From Actinomycetaceae bacterium (GTDB lineage: Bacteria; Actinomycetota; Actinomycetes; Actinomycetales; Actinomycetaceae), in assembly GCA_030528145.1 (NCBI GenBank), contig JAUMZK010000001.1, positions 62,001 to 126,000 on the forward strand: DNA of 64,000 bases. The letters are read 5' to 3'. Position numbers and translations under genes: made by a program. Shown here in pieces: positions 55,601 to 64,000 of the stretch (position 1 is the first letter of the stretch; each line of letters begins with the position of its first letter). Under the pieces are notes generated by a model. That model made no database searches and was not told the origin of the DNA. It saw only the letters and a program-made list of their open reading frames with translations.

Positions 55601-58600
55601 ATGAAATCACTGCCTTGCCGGGTGTGGATAAAAATCAGACCGAGGACGGTGCTGCGCCTTTTGGTACAGTTAAGTTCAGTTTCACTTGGGGTCAGAAACT
55701 GGGTATTTCCCACCGGGCGGTTACTGGGGGTGCATTATCTGGGCGTCTGGCAGAAATTGTTCCCGACGCATTGGTTGGTCCGGTCTGGCCGGCAATATAC
55801 GCAGCTCTTGGCAGCGCCAAGCATGACGGAATTCCCGTAATTGAAGGTTTGGTGAACGCGGTCCACCTGGACCACACTGTGCGGCTAGTAGCCGCTTTGC
55901 CCAATCCTGGCGAAACCGTTCAGGTCGTTTCGCAATGTGGACAGTTGGCTGATTCTTCTGCCGGTAGAGTGGTTACGGTTCGCGTACAGTTACGGCGGAA
56001 TGACCGCACGTTTGCACACATGACAGAGCGGTTTGCGATTCGCGGTAGGATCGCCTCGAAACAGCCACCGGCGGCACCACCATCTCCGGCTGATAACCAA
56101 GTGATGACTGATACCCCCAGGTCTTTCCTGCGCCGCGTCCTCGTAAATGCCCCGGCAGATATGACGGCATTTGCGAAGATTTCGGGGGATTTCAACCCCA
56201 TTCACGTGGCGCGCGCTGCCGCCGGCCTATCTGGTTTATCTGCCCCGTTGGTACACGGGATGTGGCTTTCGGCTACTGTCCAACACGCGATTAGTGCCAG
56301 CGGAATTGCGGGCAGTGATGTGCCAGCGCGTACCGGACTCATTCGTGGTGGGGAAGACGCGTTGGGAACTATAGCCGGTTGGACCTACCAGATGCACGGG
56401 ATGGTAAATCTGGGAGATCAGGTAGAAATTACCGTTGAACGTGTCGGTCATTTGGGTACTGCGCCGGTGTTGGAGGCGACTTGCCGCATTGACGGACAGG
56501 TGGTTTCTATTGGCCGCGCAGTCATGGCGCCGCCGGTTTTGGCGTACGTTTACCCGGGTCAAGGCATTCAACGCCAGGGTATGGGTATGGAGAAAATGAC
56601 CCCAGTGATGCGGGAAGTATGGCAGCGGGCAGACCGTTTCACGCGTTCGCGTCTGGGCTTTTCTATCGAGCATATTGTGCGCGCAAATCCCACCGAGATA
56701 ACCGTAAAGGGGAAGGTTTTCCGCCATAGTGAAGGCGTATTGAATCTAACTCAATTTACACAAGTGGCGCTCGCAACTTTGGCTTACGCGCAGACGCAGC
56801 AGTTGCGTGCGAACGGAGTATTTGACGAAAACGCGGTTTATGCAGGGCATTCACTGGGTGAATACAATGCTTTGTCTTGTTGCGCCGGTATTTTCCCGTT
56901 TGAACAGGTTTTAGAAATTGTGTTCCAGCGTGGTTCCGCGATGCATCATTTGGTCAGCCGGGATGCCAGTGGTGCCTCAAATTACCGTTTGGGGGCGTTG
57001 CGCCCAGACCAGATGGGTATTTCCGAGGACGAAGTCGCCGGTTTTGTCCGCCAGGTTGCGCACCGAAGTGGCGAGTTTTTGCAAATAGTGAACCTGAATT
57101 TGGCCGGCAAGCAGTATGCGATTGCGGGGACTATTGCGGGCATGAAAGCATTGGAAGAATCCGCCGGTCAAGCGGCTGCAAAGTGTGGCGGAGAACGTCC
57201 TTTTATGCTGATTCCAGGCATTGATGTGCCTTTCCATTCTGAAAAACTACAAGGTGGGGTGGCGTCCTTTAAGCAAAAACTGCAAGAACTAATTCCCGCA
57301 GATTTAGACCCGACTCCGCTGATTGGGCGGTACATTCCTAACTTGGTCGCTAAACCTTTTGCTTTGACAAAAGAATTTGCTGAAAGCATTTTGCAAGTTG
57401 TGCCTGCCCAAGGAGTTCAGGATCTGCTGGATTTGGGTTGGGAGAAGGCGCTTGAAAATCCGCATCAAACTGCTCGAACACTGCTCATTGAATTATTAGC
57501 ATGGCAGTTCGCTTCCCCGGTGCGGTGGATCGAAACCCAAGATTTGCTGTTTACTTCGCGCGGCGGTATGGGGGTAGACCGTCTTATCGAAGTAGGTTTG
57601 GGAGCGGCGCCCACCCTGGCGAACCTGGCTAGTCGCACCCTTGCCTTGCCTTCGCGGGACTTTTTTAGACACCGGCAAGTAGACATCCTCAACGTGGAAA
57701 GGGACGCCCAGAAAGTGAATATGACGGATGTCCAAACCGCGCCGGTGGCATCAGAAACATTAGCGGACACGGTAGAAAAATCCGCAAGTGTGGAAAAACG
57801 TGAAACTGCAGAAGCGGTTACATCAGACCTGACTCCTGCCCCGAAAGCGGTAAATAGCCCGAGCGAACCCGTGGCTCAAGCCGCACCAGTGGGACCGGTG
57901 CCGGTGCGTCCTCGGGAAGCAATGAAAATCCTGCTGGCATGGTCCAATAAGGTGACCACCGACCAAATTGAGGATGGGGACACCGTCGACGTGTTAACTG
58001 GTGGTGTTTCTTCTAAACGCAACCAGTTGCTCATGGACATGGCCGCAGAGTTGGGCGTTCCCACCATCGAGGGTGCCACCGAAGCCACCATGGACCAATT
58101 GTTCGACGCTGTGGATAAGGCAGCCAGTGGTTACGTAGCCTTCGGGCAGGTTCTTGAGGACGCCATTACCGCAACACTGCGCAAACTGTTTGGTGGTGTC
58201 TCACTAACCCCCGCGCACGTGGAAAAACGAGTTCGCGACATATGGGGGCTAGGCGCCGATTGGACGGAACGTACTCGCGCCCAAATTCTGTTGGGAACGC
58301 GTGGGGGAGATTCGGTGCGTGGTGGGCAATTGGCCACTTTGCCTCAAACAGTGGCGAACGAGGACGAAGCTAACGCACTCGTTGACCAAGCTTTGCAACA
58401 GGTAGCCGCCGAGTTGAACGTCGCACTCACTATGCCGGGAACTGGCAGTAGTGGCGATAACGCAATGGTAGATAGCGCTGCCCTCGCAAATTTGGGTGAA
58501 AAAATATTGGGAGCCGATGGCGTTTTGGCTAACAATGCTCGCCAATTGTTGCATTCTTTGGGTATCGATATGCGGTCCCAGAACGGGGGTGCCGGCACGG

Positions 58601-61600
58601 AAGGTGAACTGTCGCAGTTGGTGAGTGTCCTCGACGCAGAACTGGGGCAAAACTGGGTGAAGACCGTAACCCCAGCGTTCGATCCGGCGCGTGCCGTGCT
58701 GCTCGATGACAGGTGGGCCTGGGCAAAAGAGGACCTGGCACGCGTTGCCAGCGGACAGCTGGACCCGGATACGCTTTCGCTGAACACTTTTGTTGGCGCC
58801 GGCGAGCAACTGCGGGATCTGGCGAAATGGTACTCTGTCGGGGCAAATAAGACAGAGCGCGATTTCTTTGAACGCGTCCAAAATGCCGCCATGGCAGATG
58901 ACGAGGGCGCCTTCGCCGGTGAAGTTGCACTGGTTACGGGGGCAGCGCCGCATTCGATTGCCGCAGCTGTGGTTGCGAGACTGCTAGAGGAAGGGGCGAC
59001 GGTCATAATCACGGCTTCATCTGTGAATAATGCCCGCCTCAGTTTCGCCAAAGAACTGTACGCCCGTCACGCTCGCCCAGGCGCTGCCCTGTGGTTGGTG
59101 CCAGCGAATATGGCGTCGCTGCGAGATGTTGACAGTTTGATACAGTGGATCGGAGCGCCCTTCTATGAAAGCGTTGGAGGGCAACACGCGCTGGTCAAAC
59201 CCGCATTGCGTCCGAGCTTATTCTTCCCCTTTGCGGCGCCACGCGTGTACGGCACTTTGGGTTCAGATACGCACGCGGCAATTGCTCAAGAACGGTTGCT
59301 GTTGTGGTCCGTAGAACGGGCTATTTACCAGCTGGCAAATTTGGATAGTGCGAACAATATTGACCATCGCGTACACGTAGTCTTACCGGGATCACCCAAC
59401 CGCGGCATTTTCGGCGGAGATGGTGCATACGGTGGCGCCAAAGCTGCCTTCGATACCATTGTCAACAGGTGGCACGCCGAAACCGGTTGGTCAGAAAAAG
59501 TGACGTTGGCACACCCACGCATTGGCTGGGTTCAAGGTACATCGCTAATGGGCGGAAACGACCGCCTTGTACCTGCGGTTGAAGCTGCTGGCGTTCACGT
59601 ATACAAAACCTCGGAAATAGCCTTAGAACTGCTCGCACTTGCAAGCAAGTCTGCGCGACAGCACGCGAAAGAAAGTCCGTTAGTAGCCGACCTCACCGGG
59701 GGACTAGCAGAGATCAAACTCGATTTTGCAGAACTTGCAAAAGCCAGCGAACGCGACCCCGCAAACCATATGGATGGCAGTGCAAACGCGAAACCTAGCA
59801 TTTCGGCGCTGCCGACGCGGCGTCCTCGCAAACTTGCGGAACCACTACAGTGGGGCAAGGTTACCCAAAATCTTGACGAACAAGTAGTGATCGTTGGCAT
59901 TGGTGATGTGTCGACGTGGGGTTCAGGACGCACCCGTGCCCAGGCAGAACTTGGGGATGGAGAAGTCGAACTTACAGCAGCGGGCGTCCTCGAGCTGGCG
60001 TGGATGATGAACCTGGTACACTGGGCAGAAACACCCACTCCCGGTTGGTACGATCAGGAAGAAAAACCAGTCGAAGAAGCGGAAATATTCGACCGATTCC
60101 ACGACCAAGTGTTAGCGCGCTGTGGTATTCGCGAAGTAGTTGACGACTCTATTTTGGTGGAACGCGGGTCCCATGACGTAGCTAGCGTGTACCTGCAAAC
60201 CGAACAGACCTTCCCGGTCAACAGCGAGGACGATGCGCGCGCTTACCTCAGTGCCGACTCCACGCACACTGAGATTTTCTACGACACTGCGGCGGGAACC
60301 TGGATGGTTACGAAGAAACCGGGCGCCCTCGTGCGGGTTCCACGAAAGGCCACCCTAAGCCGTTTCGTGGGCGGGCAAATGCCCACAGATTTTGATCCCG
60401 CAAAATGGGGTATTCCCGCCACCATGGTGGAAGCTTTGGACCGCATGGCCGTGTGGAATTTGGTAACCGCAGTGGATGCGTTTACCAGTTCCGGTTTTAG
60501 TCCTGCTGAACTTCTCAGGGCTTTGCATCCAGCGGATGTTTCTTCCACCCAAGGTACGGGCATCGGCGGGATGGAATCTTTACGAAAAGTGTTCCTAGAC
60601 CGCTTCCTGGGCGAAGATCGACCGCAAGATATTTTGCAAGAAGCTCTGCCTAATGTCGTTGCTGCCCACACCATGCAAAGTTACATTGGGGGCTATGGAC
60701 AAATGGTCCACCCTGTTGGTGCGTGTGCTACTGCAGCTGTGTCTATCGAGGACGCCCTCGACAAGATCCGGTTGGGCAAGTCGGATTTCGTTGTCGCTGG
60801 CGGTATTGACGATATTTCGGTGGAGTCCTTAACGGGCTTTGGGAACATGAACGCAACTGCGGATACTCAGGAAATGCTCGATCGGGGGATCAGCCCGGAT
60901 CGCATCTCCCGCGCTGGTGACCGCCGCCGTGGGGGCTTCCTGGAAGCCCAAGGTGGTGGCACGGTACTGCTGACTCGTGGCAGTATTGCGGCAGACTTGG
61001 GGTTGCCAGTGCTGGGCGTAGTGGCGTACGCGCGGTCATTTGCTGACGGGGCTCACACGTCGATTCCCGCTCCTGGTCTGGGAGCTGTAGCTGCCGGTCG
61101 TGGTGGTGATAAATCAGAGCTGGTGCGAGCTCTAACCAACTTGGGGTTAGATGCCGATGACCTTGCGGTGGTTTCCAAACACGACACGTCCACTAAAGCG
61201 AACGATCCCAATGAAGCCGAACTGCATTCTTTGCTAGCAAAAGCGTGGGGTCGCAGCACCGGAAACCCACTGTACGTCGTCAGCCAAAAGACGGTAACTG
61301 GGCACGCGAAAGGTGGGTCAGCCGTATTCCAAACTGCAGGATTGGTGGAAATATTTACCAACCAACGTATTCCTGGAAACCGCTGTTTGGACTGCTTGGA
61401 CCCACAAATGCGTCAATACCAGCCATTTGTGTGGTTGCGCCGACCTTTGGACACGGCAAAAAATCCGGTAAAAGCGGGCTTGTTAACATCGCTCGGCTTT
61501 GGACACGTCGCAGCTTTGATCGCGTTGGTACATCCCAGCGCTTTTGAAACCGCGTTGCAGGCAGAACGGGGTGTCGAGGACGCACAGCGGTGGCGTAAGA

Positions 61601-61782
61601 AGGCTAACGCCAGGCTGGATGCCGGCAGTGAACACTTGCAAGAGGCAATGCTCGGACGCAGGCCGCTGTTCGAACCGGTTGCTGGGCGACGGTTGCCAGG
61701 ACAAAACGATCACGAGGTCGAAGTAGCATTGCTTCTAAATCCCACCGCTCGCCTGGGCATAGATGGTCTTTACCACCTATGA
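52603..61782 (+). CDS. fas: Type I fatty acid synthase (multifunctional)
   Basis: A 3059-residue megasynthase of the bacterial/fungal FAS-I type. Domains in order: acetyltransferase with Ser131 in AGHSQG; enoyl reductase from about residue 390 (LPGMTPTTVDPE, WAELAGGGQ); hotdog dehydratase near 1190 (FAKISGDFNPIHVA); malonyl/palmitoyl transferase with Ser1417 in AGHSLGEYNA; acyl carrier with phosphopantetheine Ser1803 in TGGVSSKRNQ; ketoreductase from about 2108 (LVTGAAPHSIAAAVV); ketosynthase with Cys2708 in GACATAAVSIED and His in VSKHDTSTKAND and VTGHAKGGSA. The usual integrated phosphopantetheinyl transferase is absent, and acpS follows. Length is normal for the family. The exact start (52603 or 52633) is unclear. 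Confidence 0.97.
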   Translation: MRKSKNERIKMTKTFLSQLNSNFALIFAGQGTAWAKNLKELGSLPKLGQELREILARAAEITGLVALEMETKVPGATWRLRQILEGADPEPADNSPAISGPGIALTQLGALAQLYSEGIIPSNATALAGHSQGTLGVSLAQTYGDTEGEAGVIALAMLIGHAAASAGNEHNLRPHAGATPMLAISGEEVGVLDQILDEFLPHTENRTVVRALRNSHNAAVFSGNPAELAEFCEYVQSRRTFSENKPVHASALQFDWLRIEAPFHNPVLEGAYQQYQEWAKRISEKLPANRDQLARQILLETEDWESQVRAALKEGARYFIDLGPSTQLGKITQSIIEGSHAVVVDGTSVRARMSLAMPGYQPPKPIDWSQWAPKVVKLPNGRTVVDTAFTRLTGKSPIILPGMTPTTVDPEIVAAAANAGNWAELAGGGQYSAEVFENHHKQLRKLLKPGCTAAFNTMFFDRFMWNLQFGVTKIVPKARREGSPIDAVTIAAGIPEVAEADELIRGLVEDGFSYICFKPGTVEQIKQVLEIADANPDFRFIVQVEDGHSGGHHSWEDLDYLLLQTYGQIRRTKNVVLAVGGGIATPAIGADYIWGTWAEKYGRAPMPVDAVLVGTVAMACAEAKTSPQVKELLKSTAGVDGDGWVGRSEIRGGMTSGLSHLGADMHEIANSSAAASALIHQVGSDPQEIARRRAEIISALDKTAKPYFGDVAEMTYAQWLRRFVELSSPWADPTWQDRAFDLFHRVEARLHPADHGEIPTLFAEMTDLDDAQVALERLLDAYPCAEDERVSASDAAWFPVLCRKHHKPLPFVPVLDTELAKWWGTDTLWQSQDPRFSADAVRVIPGPRSVAGIDRINEPVGELFARFEDEVARRADSLPRAVFARLRAAEDATTFLRACPSIEWAGNVVANPACLMPEDTEIVCQDGKYSIVVNCRNTTEAAVAGDTHGEGVQAIALPLLLPSSVSSGGLPVIDMERLSVSAYDLLAGAAGVGTTTVNGDEITALPGVDKNQTEDGAAPFGTVKFSFTWGQKLGISHRAVTGGALSGRLAEIVPDALVGPVWPAIYAALGSAKHDGIPVIEGLVNAVHLDHTVRLVAALPNPGETVQVVSQCGQLADSSAGRVVTVRVQLRRNDRTFAHMTERFAIRGRIASKQPPAAPPSPADNQVMTDTPRSFLRRVLVNAPADMTAFAKISGDFNPIHVARAAAGLSGLSAPLVHGMWLSATVQHAISASGIAGSDVPARTGLIRGGEDALGTIAGWTYQMHGMVNLGDQVEITVERVGHLGTAPVLEATCRIDGQVVSIGRAVMAPPVLAYVYPGQGIQRQGMGMEKMTPVMREVWQRADRFTRSRLGFSIEHIVRANPTEITVKGKVFRHSEGVLNLTQFTQVALATLAYAQTQQLRANGVFDENAVYAGHSLGEYNALSCCAGIFPFEQVLEIVFQRGSAMHHLVSRDASGASNYRLGALRPDQMGISEDEVAGFVRQVAHRSGEFLQIVNLNLAGKQYAIAGTIAGMKALEESAGQAAAKCGGERPFMLIPGIDVPFHSEKLQGGVASFKQKLQELIPADLDPTPLIGRYIPNLVAKPFALTKEFAESILQVVPAQGVQDLLDLGWEKALENPHQTARTLLIELLAWQFASPVRWIETQDLLFTSRGGMGVDRLIEVGLGAAPTLANLASRTLALPSRDFFRHRQVDILNVERDAQKVNMTDVQTAPVASETLADTVEKSASVEKRETAEAVTSDLTPAPKAVNSPSEPVAQAAPVGPVPVRPREAMKILLAWSNKVTTDQIEDGDTVDVLTGGVSSKRNQLLMDMAAELGVPTIEGATEATMDQLFDAVDKAASGYVAFGQVLEDAITATLRKLFGGVSLTPAHVEKRVRDIWGLGADWTERTRAQILLGTRGGDSVRGGQLATLPQTVANEDEANALVDQALQQVAAELNVALTMPGTGSSGDNAMVDSAALANLGEKILGADGVLANNARQLLHSLGIDMRSQNGGAGTEGELSQLVSVLDAELGQNWVKTVTPAFDPARAVLLDDRWAWAKEDLARVASGQLDPDTLSLNTFVGAGEQLRDLAKWYSVGANKTERDFFERVQNAAMADDEGAFAGEVALVTGAAPHSIAAAVVARLLEEGATVIITASSVNNARLSFAKELYARHARPGAALWLVPANMASLRDVDSLIQWIGAPFYESVGGQHALVKPALRPSLFFPFAAPRVYGTLGSDTHAAIAQERLLLWSVERAIYQLANLDSANNIDHRVHVVLPGSPNRGIFGGDGAYGGAKAAFDTIVNRWHAETGWSEKVTLAHPRIGWVQGTSLMGGNDRLVPAVEAAGVHVYKTSEIALELLALASKSARQHAKESPLVADLTGGLAEIKLDFAELAKASERDPANHMDGSANAKPSISALPTRRPRKLAEPLQWGKVTQNLDEQVVIVGIGDVSTWGSGRTRAQAELGDGEVELTAAGVLELAWMMNLVHWAETPTPGWYDQEEKPVEEAEIFDRFHDQVLARCGIREVVDDSILVERGSHDVASVYLQTEQTFPVNSEDDARAYLSADSTHTEIFYDTAAGTWMVTKKPGALVRVPRKATLSRFVGGQMPTDFDPAKWGIPATMVEALDRMAVWNLVTAVDAFTSSGFSPAELLRALHPADVSSTQGTGIGGMESLRKVFLDRFLGEDRPQDILQEALPNVVAAHTMQSYIGGYGQMVHPVGACATAAVSIEDALDKIRLGKSDFVVAGGIDDISVESLTGFGNMNATADTQEMLDRGISPDRISRAGDRRRGGFLEAQGGGTVLLTRGSIAADLGLPVLGVVAYARSFADGAHTSIPAPGLGAVAAGRGGDKSELVRALTNLGLDADDLAVVSKHDTSTKANDPNEAELHSLLAKAWGRSTGNPLYVVSQKTVTGHAKGGSAVFQTAGLVEIFTNQRIPGNRCLDCLDPQMRQYQPFVWLRRPLDTAKNPVKAGLLTSLGFGHVAALIALVHPSAFETALQAERGVEDAQRWRKKANARLDAGSEHLQEAMLGRRPLFEPVAGRRLPGQNDHEVEVALLLNPTARLGIDGLYHL

Positions 61783-62324
61783 AAACCGGAAGCATTGAGG
61801 CTTGGCCGCGCATTGGCAGCGGTGTCGATATCGTCGACATTGCTGCCTTTGCCAGCCAACTGCAACGCGAAGGCAGCGTTTTCGCAACCGTTTTTAGTGA
61901 TAAGGAACGTGCCGTCCTCGACCTGCACACTAAACAGTCTTTCGTTTTCGAAGGCACTCTTGCCACCACAAATGCGCAGGGTAAAGAAACGGAAAACACT
62001 GCGCCGCCTCTCCCACTGCATGCTTCCTTGGCGGCACGGTGGGCAGGAAAGGAAGCTTTCGTAAAGGCCTGGTCCGCACTCCTGGTAGGACGCCCGCCAG
62101 TAATTGCAGAACACGATTTTTGTTGGGAGGAAGTGCAGGTACTTTCCGACGTCTGGCACAGACCATACTTACACTTTACTGGGCACCTCGCAAAGTGCCT
62201 GCAAAATTGGGAGCACGCCCAGCAAGTGAACGTGAACTGGCAGATAAGCCTAAGCCACGACGGCAACTACGCCATCGCCCTCGTGCAAGCACTGGCAACT
62301 GCGCACATTCCACACACAAATTAG
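61779..62324 (+). CDS. acpS: Holo-[acyl-carrier-protein] synthase dedicated to FAS-I
   Basis: Transfers phosphopantetheine from CoA to the FAS carrier domain. The 181-residue protein has GSGVDIVDIAAF with the Mg-binding Asp, FSDKERAVL and LAARWAGKEAFVKAW with the catalytic Glu/Lys. About 35 residues between the second and third motifs are longer than in the E. coli enzyme, as in other FAS-linked actinobacterial AcpS. The ATG overlaps the fas stop by four bases, so it is co-translated with its substrate. Confidence 0.95.
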   Translation: MKTGSIEAWPRIGSGVDIVDIAAFASQLQREGSVFATVFSDKERAVLDLHTKQSFVFEGTLATTNAQGKETENTAPPLPLHASLAARWAGKEAFVKAWSALLVGRPPVIAEHDFCWEEVQVLSDVWHRPYLHFTGHLAKCLQNWEHAQQVNVNWQISLSHDGNYAIALVQALATAHIPHTN

Positions 62325-62366
62325 ATTCGCATAATTTTGCGAAATACTACCTCGAAAGGGAATTAA

Positions 62367-62966
62367 ATGAACACTACTGCGTATGCGCCAGTTTTGGTCG
62401 ACGCCTATGGACTGACAAACAGCAAGATAAAAAATTGCGCACTGGTAGCAGCGGGAGCGGCAGTCGTGGGATTGGCGGCGCAGGTTTCTGTTCCCCTGTG
62501 GCCTGTCCCAGTAACTGGGCAAACCTTGGCGGTTCTGGTTGTGGGGGCCATGCTAGGTGCCCGACGGGGCGCCGCCGCATTAGGTTTGTATGTGGTGGCA
62601 GGACTGACCGGGGTGCCGTGGTTTGCCGACTTCGGGGGTGGACCCGCCTACGTTTTACACCCCTCTTTTGGCTTTGTTGTTGGTTTTATTGGGGCCGCTT
62701 GGGTGGCGGGATGGGCTGCTGAACGCAAATGGGATAGGGGAGCATTGCGCGCTTTCGGGGCTTTCGCCGTTGCTTCCTTAATTCCTTTCGTGGTGGGAAT
62801 TCCTTACATGTGGGCGGTTCTTGATTTCGCCTTCGGCAAATCACTTTCCTTGTGGGGGGCACTGCAAGCAGGTTTAATCCCGTTCATTCCGGGCGGCATT
62901 ATTAAAGCAATTATTGCGGCTCTTATTTTGCGTCTGGCATGGAAGCTACCGAGGATGAAACACTAG
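62367..62966 (+). CDS. bioY: BioY, biotin-specific S component of an ECF transporter
   Basis: A 199-residue membrane protein with six hydrophobic segments. The BioY signature is visible in VPLWPVPVTGQTLAVLVVGA and GPAYVLHPSFGFVVGF. BioY binds biotin and works alone or with the shared EcfAT module, which is not in the window. AAGGGA precedes the ATG. Biotin import fits the upstream birA and carboxylase genes. The 3' end overlaps the convergent antiporter gene by 44 bases. Confidence 0.95.
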   Translation: MNTTAYAPVLVDAYGLTNSKIKNCALVAAGAAVVGLAAQVSVPLWPVPVTGQTLAVLVVGAMLGARRGAAALGLYVVAGLTGVPWFADFGGGPAYVLHPSFGFVVGFIGAAWVAGWAAERKWDRGALRAFGAFAVASLIPFVVGIPYMWAVLDFAFGKSLSLWGALQAGLIPFIPGGIIKAIIAALILRLAWKLPRMKH

Positions 62967-64000
62967 TTTTTGTCTCGTCCTCAATTTGCGCCTGGCTGTG
63001 GTCCACGAATTCACCGTGGGCCACAGCCAGGTCAGCTAGTTCCGCACCCGCACCGCCGTAAATGTAGACGACCTCGTCCGCGCCGGCACGCAATAACACT
63101 TCTTTTTGGTCCGGGTAACGGCAGGCAACTACGAGGCGGTAGCTATCAGCTTTTTCGCTGGTGGGGATTTTGATGCGGCGCGTGGCAAACTGGGTGAACA
63201 AAGGAATATTGTCGTGGTCTTCGCAAATGGGGACTGTGCTGAGCACGAACCTGATATTTGGGCAGCCGGCGAAGGCTTCCCACAAGTTGGGGTCGGTGGC
63301 ATCGCCCTCGAAAACTTTGGCGCCGCGCGAGCGCAACTTTTCCAAGCGGTGCAGGTCCGATTCGATGCCCACGGGTTTTAGCCCATACACGTTCGCAAGA
63401 CGGTAATAGGTGGCTTTGCCTACGCGTCCCATTCCGAGGACGATCGCGTCAGAATTACTAAAGTCCCACGGTTCCGGTTTGTCACCAATACCGGCAAGGC
63501 TAGGAAGTTTCTGGAGCGCTGATTCGGGTAGGTGCAGAGCGTTCAGTTCGGCGCGTCCCGCCTTACTTTGACGCATTACCCAAGTGAGCAAGCGCGAATC
63601 GTAACGGAAGACAATGGCTGAGCCCACGAAGGATCCGGCTACTGCAATGGCGATCGCACTGAGCCAATCGGCGCTGAGCCAGCCAGCTGCCACCGCCAGT
63701 GACGCTATTACGAGGGCGAACTCAGAGTAATTGGTAAGCGTTGCGGAAGACATCGCGCTGAGGCGGGGCGCTGCCCGAAAAACCCGGAAGAGCAGTAGGA
63801 ATACCAGTGACTTTAGAGGGAGTACCGCCAGTAACATCAGGGCCATGACAGCGAGCTGAATGTTAGGCAGACCGCGCAATCCGACCTCGACAAAGAAAGC
63901 GATGAGCAGCAGTTCTTTAATAGGTCCGATGCGCGCGTTCATCTCGCGCGCTTGGGCGGTATAGGATACGAGGACGCCCACAACGAGCGCTCCGAGGTCG
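62923..64000 (-). CDS. CPA2-type cation:proton antiporter with TrkA-N domain (5' end outside window)
   Basis: The visible ~358 residues hold the last five or so membrane helices of a KefB-like exchanger (LLLIAFFVEVGLRGLP, TNYSEFALVIASLAVAAGWL) and a cytoplasmic TrkA-N/RCK NAD-binding domain starting with AIVLGMGRVGKATYYRL. The frame stays open to the right edge. Homologues export K+ or Na+ against protons, gated by the RCK domain. The C-terminus ends inside bioY, and the last ~40 codons contain a long inverted repeat. Confidence 0.88.
   Translation of the reverse strand, partial: DLGALVVGVLVSYTAQAREMNARIGPIKELLLIAFFVEVGLRGLPNIQLAVMALMLLAVLPLKSLVFLLLFRVFRAAPRLSAMSSATLTNYSEFALVIASLAVAAGWLSADWLSAIAIAVAGSFVGSAIVFRYDSRLLTWVMRQSKAGRAELNALHLPESALQKLPSLAGIGDKPEPWDFSNSDAIVLGMGRVGKATYYRLANVYGLKPVGIESDLHRLEKLRSRGAKVFEGDATDPNLWEAFAGCPNIRFVLSTVPICEDHDNIPLFTQFATRRIKIPTSEKADSYRLVVACRYPDQKEVLLRAGADEVVYIYGGAGAELADLAVAHGEFVDHSQAQIEDETKTSVSSSVASMPDAK
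62991..63031. repeat. 17-bp near-perfect inverted repeat within the antiporter 3' end
   Basis: The left arm 62991-63007 (CCTGGCTGTGGTCCACG) and the right arm 63015-63031 differ at one base, which is still a G-U pair in RNA read on the plus strand; the loop is seven bases. It begins 25 bases after the bioY stop and lies in coding sequence on the other strand. It could end bioY transcription although no T-run follows. Confidence 0.65.

Noticed and set aside
58249-59051. Long minus-strand open frames (about 235 codons) opposite fas
   Set aside because: The plus strand here encodes the carrier-ketoreductase part of FAS with clear family motifs. The antisense frames have no motif, ribosome binding site or conserved start and are codon-bias shadows.

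Overview
The window is chromosomal DNA from an actinobacterium, most likely a host-associated member of the Actinomycetaceae with G+C near one half. The evidence is the Pup-proteasome ligase, WhiA, OpcA, PdtaR, a fused type I fatty acid synthase, and gene order matching the conserved actinobacterial core (lgt-pyk, pdtaR-polA-rpsA-coaE-uvrB-uvrA, uvrC-rapZ-yvcK-whiA-gap-pgk-tpiA-secG, pgl-opcA-zwf-tkt, xerD-parA-scpAB-rluB-cmk-der). I do not assign a genus. Almost everything is core; the only mobile-element trace is a broken integrase beside a tRNA-Leu.

Layout. 0-5 kb: end of pafA, an FKBP-like membrane protein, trpC (trpB and trpA absent), lgt, pyk. 5-6 kb: gene-poor DNA, integrase relic, tRNA-Leu. 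6-21 kb: pdtaR, a thioesterase, polA, rpsA, coaE, uvrB, a manganese riboswitch with terC, a hydrolase/transporter pair, a YciI protein and uvrA. 21-24 kb: glnA and an L,D-transpeptidase. 24-32.6 kb: uvrC, the rapZ-yvcK-whiA trio, then lower glycolysis and secG. 32.6-39.2 kb (minus strand): tkt, zwf, opcA, pgl and two unrecognised genes at the operon end; transaldolase is missing. 39.3-46.4 kb: chromosome maintenance (XerD, ParA, ScpA, ScpB), RluB, TyrA, Cmk, Der. 46.4-64 kb: tRNA-Pro, a solitary DNA methyltransferase, a TetR regulator, and a biotin/fatty-acid module (birA, biotin carboxylase, carboxyltransferase, 9.2-kb fas, acpS, bioY), then a truncated cation/proton antiporter.

How the genes work together. 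BioY imports biotin, BirA attaches it to the carboxylase alpha chain, the alpha and beta chains make malonyl-CoA, AcpS activates the ACP domain of FAS, and FAS makes acyl chains. The TetR gene and two palindromes just upstream of birA suggest control of this module.

Most notable signal. The octamer CGAGGRCG (reverse CGYCCTCG) recurs throughout, in both orientations and in genes on both strands. I count by eye well over 100 copies of its 7-base core GAGGRCG against about 16 expected by chance. No annotated feature explains it. Other structural points: a TANNNT hexamer exactly six bases before seven start codons (probable leaderless transcripts), a riboswitch whose 3' strand can pair with either its own P1 stem or the terC ribosome binding site, and a 17-bp inverted repeat in the convergent overlap of bioY and the antiporter.
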